The position numbers and the translations under genes were made by a program. A stretch of DNA of 64,000 nucleotides from assembly GCF_051106095.1 (NCBI RefSeq), contig NC_135783.1, positions 58,499,447 to 58,563,446 of the forward strand. The letters are read 5' to 3'. Shown here in pieces: positions 33,401-40,459 of this stretch (position 1 is the stretch's first letter; each line of letters starts with the position of its first letter). A model generated the notes under the pieces. That model was not told where the DNA came from and ran no database searches. It saw nothing but the letters and a program-made list of their open reading frames with translations. This stretch comes from Pogona vitticeps. Lineage: Eukaryota > Chordata > Lepidosauria > Squamata > Agamidae.

Positions 33401-34597
33401 TCCAGTCAAAGTTTTCTCTAAGGCACATGGCTGCGCATGCATGACCCCACCTCCTTCTATGCAGCTTTTCTCCTCCTCTGAGCAGTGATCATTTTCAGCC
33501 CGTTTGGTTCCTGTCGTGACAGAACCTCTCACGGGCAGGGAGGGCAAAGTCACATGCACAAGAGGTGGCGCCCCAACCAGCGGGGCTGAAAATTAAAGGG
33601 TACGTTGAGTCCAGTGATTAGTTTTCAGATGTAAAGCACAAACTAACACCAACTCATTCAAAGATTAAATTAAGAATGGTATTTATTAGGTGTCAAAAGA
33701 ATCCAACTATTACAACCTCTAGAACTAAACAGTCTTTTAAAATGAGCAACAAAATTGATGATGTAATACTGTGTGAAAGTTAACAGATACTTTTTGCATC
33801 TGTCAGTATTTTCAAGTATTGTATTTTATTTGTACAAATGAAATTTGCTATTATGAGCAATGAATAACAGAATTTGCTCAGAAACAGAAAGCAAGTTATA
33901 ATTTCATTGCAATTATTTTTTTCCTTAAGCAGTATAGGCTTAAGAACTGAGAGTTACAATCCTAAATCTCAATGGCACTTGGTTTGAATAAACATGCATA
34001 GGATTGCACTGTTACAGTAACTAAATACTAGTGACAAATATTGTCATCTCAAGTAGTTAATTAAGTCATCACTATCAGTGTTTGTCCTCTCTGGTTCCAC
34101 ATTTGGACCCACTAGAGACTGGCAGTTATTTTTCCAAAGGAATATAACCAAGCACAATGCATAGCTCTAACATTAAACAAAGAGAACATGCCTGCAAAAT
34201 TATGCATGATTTCAAATTCCCATAGAATTTGGGAATCTTACTCAACTGTCATTTAAAATACATAAAATATGTAAGATTCATGAATTCATAAGAGCACATC
34301 CTTAACAAAATCCAAACATTACGCATTAGTCCTTGAAAAGCACATCTTTGGCAAGAATCACATTCCATTTTGCCAAGCTTTGAAGTTCACATCTTTCTGT
34401 ATTACAGCTTTAAATATATAATGTCAAAAGGAACTGCTCCTTCTTTTGCCTCAGCATACAGTAATGTTGTGCAGTGAAAGAAAAATATTTTTTATACCTG
34501 TTGTTGGTGGAACATTGCCAACATAAAGAACAGTTCCATAGTCTCCATTACAGAGGATTCTTCTTCCAACAGCATCAGGAGGAATGGAGCTGGTCAT
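9821..34597 (-). CDS. TBCE: TBCE, tubulin-folding cofactor E (17 coding exons)
   Basis: This cytosolic chaperone binds alpha-tubulin and helps assemble or split the alpha/beta dimer together with TBCB, TBCC and TBCD. All 17 coding exons were placed by splice sites and phase. Together they total 1659 bases, or 552 residues, against 527 in human. Domain order: an N-terminal CAP-Gly domain (residues about 1-90; [33 protein letters not shown]), a leucine-rich repeat region (about 130-390; [55 protein letters not shown]), and a C-terminal ubiquitin-like domain ending CILVRW. The extra length is mostly in one exon (25630-25748). The 5' non-coding exon is inferred at about 37360-37560. Introns hold many repeats. 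Order and strand relative to B3GALNT2 and GGPS1 match human. Confidence 0.94.
10163..10254 (-). CDS. TBCE: TBCE coding exon 16
   Basis: Acceptor ttgtacag, donor GTAAGC. Reads [19 protein letters not shown] and [11 protein letters not shown], the core of the ubiquitin-like domain. Phase 1 to 0. Confidence 0.94.
10255..11739 (-). other. TBCE intron, nothing recognised
   Basis: About 1.5 kb of AT-rich intron without a repeat I can name. Confidence 0.5.
11740..11799 (-). CDS. TBCE: TBCE coding exon 15
   Basis: 60 bases, phase 1 to 1, acceptor ttcttaag, donor GTAAGA. Reads [19 protein letters not shown], matching LKIKYPHQLDQKVLEKQLP of human. Confidence 0.9.
12798..12935. mobile_element. Short palindromic hAT-type MITE (GTTTCCCAACC), copy 1
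   Basis: The ends gtgtttcccaacc and ggctgggaacc are near complements, with inner arms cccaggtgttctt and aagaacacctctg. It is related to the copies at 49414-49549 and 52014-52134. The CAGxGGTTCTCAACC type of end is known from hAT/Charlie elements. Confidence 0.7.
13085..13235 (+). repeat. L2/CR1-type 3' tail
   Basis: Text ending ctattgtgagccaccttggg and then ggtggcatataaataaacaa is the standard 3' end of squamate L2/CR1 LINEs. Only the tail is kept. Confidence 0.75.
13256..13324 (-). CDS. TBCE: TBCE coding exon 14
   Basis: 69 bases, phase 1 to 1, acceptor tccctaacag, donor GTAAGA. Reads [19 protein letters not shown] then QLL. Confidence 0.94.
14430..14620 (+). repeat. tRNA-derived SINE
   Basis: A tRNA-like head with B box ggttcaaatcc (14494-14504) after agtgttggactaggatgcaa, and a tail ttggatatgacttgatggca. 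Same type as 46795-46970. Confidence 0.7.
14832..14985 (-). CDS. TBCE: TBCE coding exon 13
   Basis: Acceptor ttgtcacag, donor GTACGT. Reads [18 protein letters not shown], then DWLKAGGN and [15 protein letters not shown]. Phase 0 to 1. Links the LRRs to the ubiquitin-like domain. Confidence 0.95.
15205..15475 (+). repeat. tRNA-derived SINE with L2-type tail and (AAAT)n
   Basis: Head agcctcatggcgcagtggtt with B box ggttcaaatcc near 15269. The body reads ggtaaaatgagtacccagct and the tail gcgctatggggcggtatata followed by AAAT units at 15439-15470. A second copy lies at 29252-29495. Confidence 0.85.
15560..15958. mobile_element. Tigger/pogo-like MITE, GACGATTACC family, copy 1
   Basis: The ends cagtggtgccccacttgacg and tcaagcggggcaccactg are complements, with TA at 15558-15559 and 15959-15960. 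It shares internal text with 52218-52635 (cgcttgacgatcggttccct type). No coding capacity. Confidence 0.85.
16134..16286 (-). CDS. TBCE: TBCE coding exon 12
   Basis: 51 codons, phase 0 to 0, acceptor tttcgtttcag, donor GTATTA. Reads [19 protein letters not shown], then NPLMDTDK and [16 protein letters not shown]. This is the last leucine-rich repeat. Confidence 0.96.
17422..17486 (-). CDS. TBCE: TBCE coding exon 11
   Basis: 65 bases, phase 1 to 0. Acceptor ttttttgcag, donor GTAAGT. Reads [19 protein letters not shown] then SE. Confidence 0.95.
17569..17633 (-). CDS. TBCE: TBCE coding exon 10
   Basis: 65 bases, phase 2 to 1. Acceptor aaattacag, donor GTATGT. Reads [19 protein letters not shown] then EF. 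Only 82 bases separate it from exon 11, a very short intron. Confidence 0.95.
17935..18593 (+). mobile_element. Non-LTR LINE 3' end with ORF2 C-terminus
   Basis: An open frame from 17941 to 18333 reads like the end of a LINE ORF2, with a Cys/His cluster [20 protein letters not shown] typical of the C-terminal knuckle of several non-LTR clades. The 3' end is ccaataaaggttatgatgat then gat, a short tandem tail. The clade is not assigned. The upstream parts are missing, so this is a 5' truncated copy. Confidence 0.75.
18828..18915 (+). repeat. Unclassified interspersed repeat (ACTAGAATCTTGG...GATGCAT)
   Basis: Text like actagaatcttggagcactc and cccacttctttggatgcat resembles a common sauropsid repeat. 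Reversed relatives appear at 36455-36540 and 44245-44285, and a further one at 35845-35950. Family unknown to me. Confidence 0.45.
18921..19168. mobile_element. CCCTGTTTCCCC-family MITE, copy 2, end-truncated
   Basis: Starts ccctgtttccctgaaaataa after TA and shares its body with 28541-28817 (agttaagtgaaaccctgccc). The far inverted end is largely missing. Confidence 0.8.
20005..20100 (-). CDS. TBCE: TBCE coding exon 9
   Basis: 96 bases, phase 2 to 2, acceptor ctccccacag, donor GTAAAT. Reads [19 protein letters not shown] then [12 protein letters not shown], a leucine-rich repeat. Confidence 0.95.
20450..20739 (+). mobile_element. Sauria SINE with 12-base TSD
   Basis: The body has the Sauria SINE text gcagtttgaaagcatgtaaa, aaataggtaccaccac, gtaacagtgttccgtg and cacgtgaccacgg, and a BovB-like tail agtcagacacgactgg ending cctttacctttacc. 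The duplication agggtctcatac occurs at 20438-20449 and 20740-20751. The tRNA head is partly lost. It is inserted in an older repeat-like stretch (about 20360-20830). Sauria SINEs are specific to squamates, so this element identifies the clade. Confidence 0.93.
21363..21439 (-). CDS. TBCE: TBCE coding exon 8
   Basis: 77 bases, phase 0 to 2, acceptor tcccttcag, donor GTATGG. Reads [19 protein letters not shown] then GISHLE. Confidence 0.95.
21440..22993 (-). other. TBCE intron, nothing recognised
   Basis: About 1.5 kb of AT-rich intron with a short (CA)n run near 22510-22535. No element recognised. Confidence 0.5.
22994..23096 (-). CDS. TBCE: TBCE coding exon 7
   Basis: 103 bases, phase 2 to 0, acceptor ccttgttgcag, donor GTAATG. 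Reads [17 protein letters not shown], then [15 protein letters not shown]. Confidence 0.95.
24020..24150 (+). repeat. L2/CR1-type 3' tail
   Basis: Ends gttgtaagcctcccagagac, gggtagagtgggcggcatat and then AAAT units: a standard LINE 3' tail. Confidence 0.75.
24928..25020 (-). CDS. TBCE: TBCE coding exon 6
   Basis: 93 bases, phase 2 to 2, acceptor cagatatcag, donor GTATTA. Reads [19 protein letters not shown] then [11 protein letters not shown], the first clear leucine-rich repeat. Confidence 0.95.
25242..25320. mobile_element. Short palindromic MITE (CTTTTTGGGC...GTCCAAAAAAG)
   Basis: Ends tactttttgggcaacagctc and gtagtccaaaaaagta are near complements around a hairpin core (cccagaatcccagtcagcat). 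This is a common type of amniote hAT-like MITE. Confidence 0.6.
25630..25748 (-). CDS. TBCE: TBCE coding exon 5, lengthened and divergent (predicted)
   Basis: This exon is placed by phase, not by strong similarity. Neighbouring exons end in phase 0 and start in phase 2, so an exon of length 3n+2 must lie between them. Here an acceptor (gatctttttag) and a GTAAGT donor bracket 119 bases, open in the required frame: [19 protein letters not shown], continuing to YSVRNIS. The human counterpart is about 53 bases (VSCAGEKGGVAEACPNIR), so this copy would insert roughly 22 residues, hydrophobic and aromatic in character, just before the first LRR. A missed short exon elsewhere in the 25021-26636 interval is the alternative. 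Confidence 0.6.
25985..26042 (+). repeat. (AG)n-rich simple repeat
   Basis: Purine tract of GA/CAGA units after a G run, ending in a short GT run. Confidence 0.8.
26637..26675 (-). CDS. TBCE: TBCE coding exon 4
   Basis: 39 bases, phase 0 to 0, acceptor gtaggcag, donor GTAAGT. Reads [13 protein letters not shown], matching LSKLQEVSLRNCA of human. Confidence 0.88.
26985..27295 (+). mobile_element. L2-type LINE, reverse-transcriptase fragment
   Basis: Decayed RT text: a stretch like [12 protein letters not shown] with IYMKQLGV near 27040-27090, [11 protein letters not shown] near 27120 and [20 protein letters not shown] near 27215-27270. These match L2 motifs (YADDTQLY, KLNPDKTEVLL). Interrupted by stops and short indels. 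Confidence 0.8.
28191..28386 (-). CDS. TBCE: TBCE coding exon 3 (CAP-Gly end)
   Basis: 196 bases, phase 2 to 0, acceptor tcctttccag, donor GTATAT. Reads [19 protein letters not shown], then [11 protein letters not shown] and [15 protein letters not shown]. Holds the end of the CAP-Gly domain. Confidence 0.95.
28541..28817. mobile_element. CCCTGTTTCCCC-family MITE, copy 3
   Basis: Ends tcctatttccccgaaaataa and tttgggggaaacacgg, flanked by TA (28539-28540, 28818-28819). Body shared with copies at 6086 and 18921. Confidence 0.82.
28827..28904. repeat. Foldback palindrome, copy 1
   Basis: Arms of about 30 bases (ttgtaggttttttggactgt and its complement) close over a short loop near 28858-28872. 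Same family as 31329-31409. It starts eight bases after the TA flank of a MITE. Confidence 0.8.
29252..29495 (+). repeat. tRNA-derived SINE with L2-type tail, copy 2
   Basis: Head ccttatgacacagtgcttaa, B box like ggttcaattcc, tail gggcagtatataagcagcac. Same family as 15205-15475, more diverged. Confidence 0.82.
29972..29992 (+). repeat. (GGT)n microsatellite
   Basis: Seven GGT-type units in a row. Confidence 0.9.
31329..31409. repeat. Foldback palindrome, copy 2
   Basis: Arms of about 34 bases (ttgtgggtttttcgggctct and its complement) around the loop gtgttcagaaca. The arms pair almost perfectly. Preceded by gaaggctttcacggccggat, a text I associate with a repeat family in reptile genomes. 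Confidence 0.85.
31643..31727 (-). CDS. TBCE: TBCE coding exon 2 (CAP-Gly core)
   Basis: 85 bases, phase 1 to 2, acceptor aattaccttag, donor GTGAGT. Reads [19 protein letters not shown] then GIQYFKC, with the GKHNGSHEG form of the CAP-Gly signature. Confidence 0.96.
32081..32435. mobile_element. Possible hAT-type element with GC-rich core
   Basis: The ends cagttttccccaatttgca and the complement of tgcacactttgggaaacactg resemble each other. The interior (32130-32350) is unusually GC-rich for this intron. No exact 8-base duplication was found, so the call is tentative. Confidence 0.45.
33030..33165 (+). repeat. CR1-type LINE 3' end
   Basis: The text gggctggactcaatgatcca and ctttcagccctgcagttcta followed by GATGAT units is the usual CR1 3' terminus with short tandem tail. 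Confidence 0.7.
33170..34497 (-). other. TBCE first coding intron, nothing recognised
   Basis: AT-rich intron, with a short GC-richer patch at 33430-33600. No element named. Confidence 0.45.
34498..34597 (-). CDS. TBCE: TBCE coding exon 1 (start codon)
   Basis: ATG at 34597-34595 opens [19 protein letters not shown] then [14 protein letters not shown], aligned with the start of human TBCE. The exon begins some 20-30 bases upstream after a ccctag or ttttag acceptor (about 34626-34634), so the 5' UTR is split. Donor GTATAA, phase 1. Later in-frame ATGs are absent from this exon. Confidence 0.94.
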
Positions 34598-35227
34598 CAA
34601 GACACAACTGGAGTTCAAGATATTCTCTAAAAATCTAGGGAATGAAAGCCAGCTCTTTTGATAACTTGCCATGTCAATAAATGTGAGTCACACACAAATC
34701 CAACCTTTATGTATTTCTAATTAATTGTTTCTTCTCCATAGGCTCAAAGTGGATAACAAAATCATAAAAAATAAATAATACCTATTACATAATATTAATG
34801 TCAAAGTAATCCAGAGAGTAAAATATATCAGGAAAAAATTATTATTTATTTGACTTTTATACTGTCCATCTAGCTGTCAAGGCCACTCTGTATTTAACTA
34901 CAAATGATATCTGCATGTGCATTTACATAGATCTGAGTTTATTTTATGTTAGCTTTTTCTTAAAGTTCTGTTACTCTAATACTTGCATTGCAGGAAACAT
35001 TAGTACTTTTGATACCAGGATGCAATCTTAGGAATTATTCTTGTGTATGCATGACCCCACCACCAACAAAAACTTGCTTACTCCCATTGTTTAAAACAAA
35101 AACAGTTTCCCACTCCTACACATAAGGGAGTTTTGAAGACAACTTGGAAGAGCAACCATACTCTGCACCCTCTTTAAGACTACCAGATTTATTTGAGCTT
35201 AGGCTTTTTGTATTACAATTCACCTCC

Positions 35228-35645
35228 ATCATAGGCATCCTTCAGTCTCGAGAGACTATGGTAACATGCTCTGAATCGAGGAGTGTCCTCTCCAGAGCAT
35301 GAAGCCTGGGTAAAGTAATATGGAGGATAGGCTGTTACCCAAGCAAGAGATCTCCCCTCTCCACGTTGCTGAAATGGTCCAATGGAAAGGCAAGAACCAA
35401 TACAACTGGTTCCAGCAACGTCACAGGAGTTGGCAGAACGACACAAACTGCCTTAGGGACTCCAGCTCCGGATTTTGCCGCTAGGTTAACTCCTGAAGCC
35501 TTTTCCATCTATGGATATAGCCACAAGGCAGTGGAGGTTTGAAGTTGGAGTTTTCGTTTTCCTAGATGGGCTGCCTTCCATGGCTGACGAGCCCCACCTA
35601 CCCGGCCTGCTCTTTAGTAGTGCGGAAGTATGATCCAACCCTTAG
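35228..35645 (-). mobile_element. RTE-type element, 3' part, reversed
   Basis: Its 3' end (plus strand: cataggcatccttcagtctc then gagagactatggtaacatgc) is the complement of the 3' end of the LINE at 41525-42518. The upstream body differs from that LINE, so it may be a non-autonomous partner or another part of the family. Confidence 0.7.
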
Positions 35646-35844
35646 AACTTTCCTGCCTCCCAGGTGTATGCAAATCTAATTGGCTTTCCTATTTACCATA
35701 TTAGGGCCAGAGATAGAATCAGGGAATTAACGGTGCACGGTCCTAGGACATGCTCATTTAAAGCAGAAAGCTCCACCCCCTAGGCCCCACCAATTCACCT
35801 CCACCAAAACACATAACATAAAACCTGCGGCCTAACAAAAAAGA

Positions 35845-35950
35845 CAGCAAAAGACTGTGGTACTATAAAGACTAACTGCAGGGTGATCTTTCAAATGCAA
35901 TACCAAAATCACCTTCCTCAGACACCTAGTGCATGTCTGTAGAGCCATGC
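35845..35950. repeat. Unclassified repeat (ACTATAAAGACTAAC)
   Basis: Text like tgtggtactataaagactaa resembles the repeat at 18828-18915. Low information. Confidence 0.4.
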
Positions 35951-36234
35951 TCTCTATTGATCTACTTGGTAATGGGGAAATATACAAACACAGAGAACAT
36001 GTATCTTGATATATTAAACTTCACACTATAATAGATCTGCTAGTTTTTAAAGTGACACAATATTTTGCTTTTTCCGATTCTCCTCACTTTAATTTTGCCA
36101 ACGTCTTATCTGCCATGTGTCTTAGGAAGTAAACTGCAATCACAAATACAATCACTGTGAACTTGGATGTTTCGGCAGGCCTTTCCATCACATAACTCAT
36201 GACCTCTTTCTTTCCTTCTTTACTGTTCTATGTT

Positions 36235-36365
36235 TTGTGTTTTGGCATTGTAATATAGTGTTTTTATGATTTAGAACTGTTTATTTACATTGTTTACTGT
36301 ATTATTTTTAAGGTTGTTAGCCGTCTAGAGTGGTCCTCACTTGACCAGATAGGCAGGATAATTAA

Positions 36366-36421
<56 letters not shown>
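36235..36421 (+). repeat. L2/CR1-type 3' tail with long (AAAT)n
   Basis: Ends gttagccgtctagagtggtc, cagataggcaggataattaa, then about fourteen AAAT units at 36365-36421. Confidence 0.8.
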
Positions 36422-36422
<1 letters not shown>

Positions 36423-36454
36423 GCTGTGTTATATCTCCTTCTCTTATGTCTGAT

Positions 36455-36540
36455 ATCTCCTTCTCTTATGCCCACGGAAGCTCATATTTTAAAAAATACA
36501 CAAGTTAGTCTTTAAGGTGCCATGATGTTGTCTTTTTTTA
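36455..36540 (-). repeat. Unclassified interspersed repeat, reversed
   Basis: The text cacaagttagtctttaaggt then gccatgatgttgtc is the reverse of the repeat type at 18828-18915. Confidence 0.4.
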
Positions 36541-36569
36541 CTTTTACTTTTTATTTTGTTTTCATCTGT

Positions 36570-36900
36570 AATTTTATTTATTTTTATTTATTTGTTTGAT
36601 TTCTATACCACGCATGTAGCAGCCAAGGTCACTCTGGGCACTTTATAACAACTAAACAATAATATAATAAGAAAGAACTCAACAACAGCCATAAAATATA
36701 AAGATGCAAAATAAATTTACCATAAAATTAGCAAAAGAAAATAACAACATAAAATAACACAAAAAAGCATGGCGGTAGGCTAAGTTATCGGAAGCACTAC
36801 TGCATCAGAAAGTTTTTTGAGCTGGATAGGTCTGTCTAAATAACCAGGTTTTTAGCAATTTTTAAAAGGTGCCCAGTGAAGGGGCCAGGCGGATTTCCCG
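36570..36900 (-). repeat. L2-type LINE 3' end, reversed
   Basis: Starts (TTTATTTA)n, gatttctataccacgcatgt, and continues into L2 3' ORF-like text reversed (agctggataggtctgtctaa, accaggtttttagcaattt). Confidence 0.65.
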
Positions 36901-37359
36901 CGGGAGGCCCTTCCATAATTGCGGAATTACCGCGGAGAAGCCCCCGATTCCAATTCCCAAAAGCTCCCCCTGAAATGAATCTGTCAGCCTTTAAGCGGCC
37001 ACAGGACTTTATTCTCTACCGTCTGGTTTTACATGGTGAAACAGAGTAACCGGACAAGATCCAAAGAGGCTTCTTCCCGCACACGTCGATTCTACAAGGT
37101 TGTGATCGACCCACAAAGAACGGCAAGTTCTGAGGGAAAAACAGCCGGACTTTTTTCCAGCGACTCCATCGGAAAGCCCCACCCCACCGAGATCCTGGCT
37201 CTTATTAGTGTAAGCACAGAGCGAGAAGAGGATGCGGCCCCTGAGGTAAAACAGCGGGAGGGAACCCGGGATGGAGGAGAGGCGGTTGGAAACCCGACAC
37301 CCATTCCTGCCGCCGGGTTACAACAAAGTTAAACCCTCACTGCGAGGACGCCAACCTAC

Positions 37360-37560
37360 CGCGGCCTCCTGCGCTGCCCCAAACCAGGCCCTTCCTGTGG
37401 ATCTCGGGGTATGTGTGTCTCTCGCTCCGTTTCCAGTCACTGTGAGGTAGTGGGAATAGGGCCCCAATCCTTTCCTCGCCTCAATCGCCACCTTTGCCTG
37501 CTAGGGCGGCGGGGAGGGGGGAGGTTACACCACTGGAGCCTCATGGCGCAGGCGCGAGCT
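37360..37560 (-). other. Candidate TBCE non-coding first exon
   Basis: On the minus strand, ggcagcgcaggaggccgcg is followed by the donor GTAGGT (37354-37359). The same exon end and donor occur in the GGPS1 copy at 58250. The 5' limit is a guess, downstream of the NRF1-type site. Confidence 0.45.
37544..37559. promoter_or_regulatory. NRF1-type site in the TBCE promoter
   Basis: ggcgcaggcgcgagct fits the GCGCxxGCGC type bound by NRF1. The identical string stands in the GGPS1 promoter copy. Confidence 0.55.
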
Positions 37561-37643
37561 CCTACCGCCTCCTCCCATTTTAGTGCCGCTCTCCTCCGGT
37601 TCTCCCCCTTCGATTTTCTAATGCCGCTTTTCTGCCTCCCGAT

Positions 37644-37662
37644 GCATTTCGGGAGTTGTAGT
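37644..37662 (-). promoter_or_regulatory. ZNF143/THAP11-type site in the TBCE promoter
   Basis: Minus strand ACTACAACTCCCGAAATGC, close to the known ACTACAATTCCCAGAATGC element. It is kept in the GGPS1 promoter copy. Confidence 0.7.
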
Positions 37663-38594
37663 GCTTGTAGTCTAAAACACGCAAACCTTTTGGTGTCCCG
37701 GAAGGCTCGTGGAGCCGAACCTTTTGTCTCCACGGAAAGATTTACCTCAGTGTTTTTCACAGAGGCGTTTAGCAGATTTGCATTATTTAAGTCAAAGCTC
37801 CTGTATAGATGTTCGCCTGTGTCGCCGTCAGTGGCCATGATGACATCGGACCTCCAGTAACACAGAAAATGTTTTCGGCTGTTGTTCAGAGACCACGACG
37901 AAGACACAAGTTTACGAAATATAACTGGACTTGCCAAGCATTGAGTGCAACAAATATCAGGAGTCAAGCAAGACAAGTGTTGTAGCCCAAGAAGAATATT
38001 TTCTAGTGTTGTAGCCCAAGAAGAATATTTTCACGTTTGTGGATCGAGAACTGTACACGTGTTCATCCAATTGCACACGTTTGCACCGAGTTCCCATATC
38101 CCTGTACTTGCTTGACATCAATGTTTACCTGTGACAGCTATAATTTGGGAAACAGTGGTATAGAAACCCATCTTCCCCGCGCAAGCCATCTAATTAATTC
38201 GGCTGTGAGGGGGGAATCTTTTAACTCCGTTTCTTTAATCTCAATGTTAGTTATTCAGCTTCTCCAAACAAACACGCCTCCGCTTTATGACTGTGAGATG
38301 TTATGCTTCTTTACCCATAATTCAAAAAGCCAGGAAATGCCCGTATTGCTGGCAGGAAAAAGGAGGCCAAATTACGAGTAGCAAACGGATTAGACAATAC
38401 CAGTGGCAGCAAGTCAAGATGGTGTCTACACAGGATACCTCTTGTGTTCAGTACCAGTCACAAAGTGACAAGAATCAAGGGAAAATCCCAGAAGCTGACT
38501 CCTTTTTTTTCATCAGTTAACTACTTGTCACCCAAACAGAGCAATTGTTAGGTCTGTGTTTCAATAAGTGTGAACTGTCATGATTTCTATTATT

Positions 38595-38705
38595 GTTATC
38601 GTTGTTGTCGTTGTTGTTGTCGTTGTCGTTGTTGTTGTTGTTGTTATTATTATTATTAATTGTATTTATACCCCGCCTATCTAGTCATTTCGACCACTCT
38701 AACTG
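38595..38705 (-). repeat. (GTT)n/(ATT)n run and reversed L2-type tail
   Basis: Tandem GTT and GTC units, then ATT units, then ttgtatttataccccgccta, a reversed LINE 3' tail. Confidence 0.75.
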
Positions 38706-39270
38706 ATAGTGGCTGAAAAGTTGCATTTAGGATTCTAACCCTATTTTTGTCACTTTTTACTTTTGCTTCTTGTCTATTATTAGCAATTTTAAGTGTTTCA
38801 GTTTTCTTTTCATTTAGCTACAGGAATAATCTTTATACATTTTCCGTGATCATATCTCTTGTGTCAACACAATTCTAGTTTACAGTCAACTCAGTATTGT
38901 AACCCAAAACTATTCTGTATATGGAATTACAATTTAAATAACATTTCTTATTAATTTTATGTTTACACTATGATTTTTAGTGTTTTTTTAAATATTTTCT
39001 CTAACTTTTAAAATTTATCATTCATGCTCTGCATCACAGTCTGCTCCTAGTCTTGTTTCAAACAAAATAATAAAGTTTCTTCATTCACTATGTTTGATTA
39101 TGCCACCTATTTGATTTCTATATTGCCACTGATTTCTATATTGGCCATGGTGATATCCATGCTTGTGTTTATGCATACTGTATATTTGAACTAGGTTGTT
39201 GGCGTCACATAATTCTATGAGTCATTCTCTTATTTAATTTCTAACTCCTAGGACAATTTACACTTATGTT
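38706..39270. other. Spacer, nothing recognised
   Basis: AT-rich intergenic sequence without a feature I can name. Confidence 0.5.
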
Positions 39271-39284
39271 CAAGTAGTAGTTTA

Positions 39285-39395
39285 TTTGGTTGGTTTTCAT
39301 GGCCAAGGTTTTCATGGCCAAGTAGAAATTTGAACCTAGGTCTCCTGAGTTCTAGTCCACTATTCTAGCCACTGTATCACACTGTTTGTCATGCA
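39285..39395 (-). repeat. tRNA-derived SINE head, reversed
   Basis: On the minus strand the B-box-like ggttcaaatttc follows aactcaggagaccta and a head like gtgatacagtggctagaata. Confidence 0.55.
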
Positions 39396-40459
39396 AAAGA
39401 ATAAATGGATATAAATCTGGTATCAGAAAGTGAAATATTGTGAAAATATTTGTGGAATGTGTCAGATTCCCCCAATGCTCCAATCTTAACATGTCCATTC
39501 TTGAACAGAATAATTTCAGACATTTCAACATGAACAAGCTGGACAAAAATTCATCAGTTCTATCTCCTGTGGTCTGAACTGGAATAAAGTATTTCTAATA
39601 CATGTGTCAGTTATTGGGGAATTTTGGTCATTCTTTTTAGTTAACTGAGTATGAGGTAGAAAAAGAGCAATACAGAAACACCAAGAGATCAGTTCAGTCT
39701 CAACAGCTCCCCTTGGTTTCATTTTGCATGATAAAATCACTCTAGAAAAATCTAAAGTAGAACAAGGCATCTTTATTAACAGTTACTATATGTAGAAGGA
39801 CTTTTTCAAAAGGCAAATGGAGTTTCCACAAAGTGGAAGATACCTTCTGTGGTTATTACAGTACTTGGCTGAAGGTTAGAGAAAGAAGGTAAGTAGGAGG
39901 TGGAGAAACTGCCTTTTCTATGCAAAAACAAGAACTCAAGCAGATTGTAAGACAGATAATGAACTGTTAATATCCAACATTAACATAAACCTGAAAAAGA
40001 ACGCTACAAAAATCTGAGTGCCAAAATATAATTTGAACAACATTCCCCATAAATCTAAAGCTCACAGAAATACCACATTTGCATTACTAAACTCAAGTGA
40101 TTGTGTTTAGTAATGCAAACAATAGAAAAACTGGATATATCATTAGAGAAGAATGCAAAAATACAACTCCTGTATTAAAAAGTAAATAAAAACTTAGATG
40201 GATAACAGAAAAAATAAAACATTAAAGTGACAAGCAAAAGGTGAAATAATAGGATCATAAGTCTGAATGCAGTTTTTCAGCAATTGTGGTGTAAAGAGGA
40301 AGGAAGCTATTACAATAGCCAGTGCAAAGATAACAACACAAGGAGAAAAACAAGATACTTCCACCAGTATCCCATAAAATAAATGGGAAATTTAAGCTTC
40401 AATTAGAAATGCTGAATGAGCAGCAGGGAAGCACACTATCTGGTCAGGAGAGAGAGAAA

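Larger units (their letters stand above)
36890..37870 (-). promoter_or_regulatory. CpG island: TBCE promoter
   Basis: A GC- and CpG-rich stretch 2.3 kb upstream of the TBCE start codon, with no TATA box seen. It contains a block (37265-37790) homologous to the GGPS1 promoter at 58140-58680, a ZNF143/THAP11-type site, an NRF1-type site and a candidate first exon. The position upstream of the split 5' UTR of TBCE makes it the likely promoter. The start site is not defined. Confidence 0.75.

Noticed and set aside
37437-37976. 179-codon minus-strand frame over the TBCE promoter
   Set aside because: It runs through the upstream promoter sites, is not open in the homologous copy at 58 kb, and has no recognisable domain.
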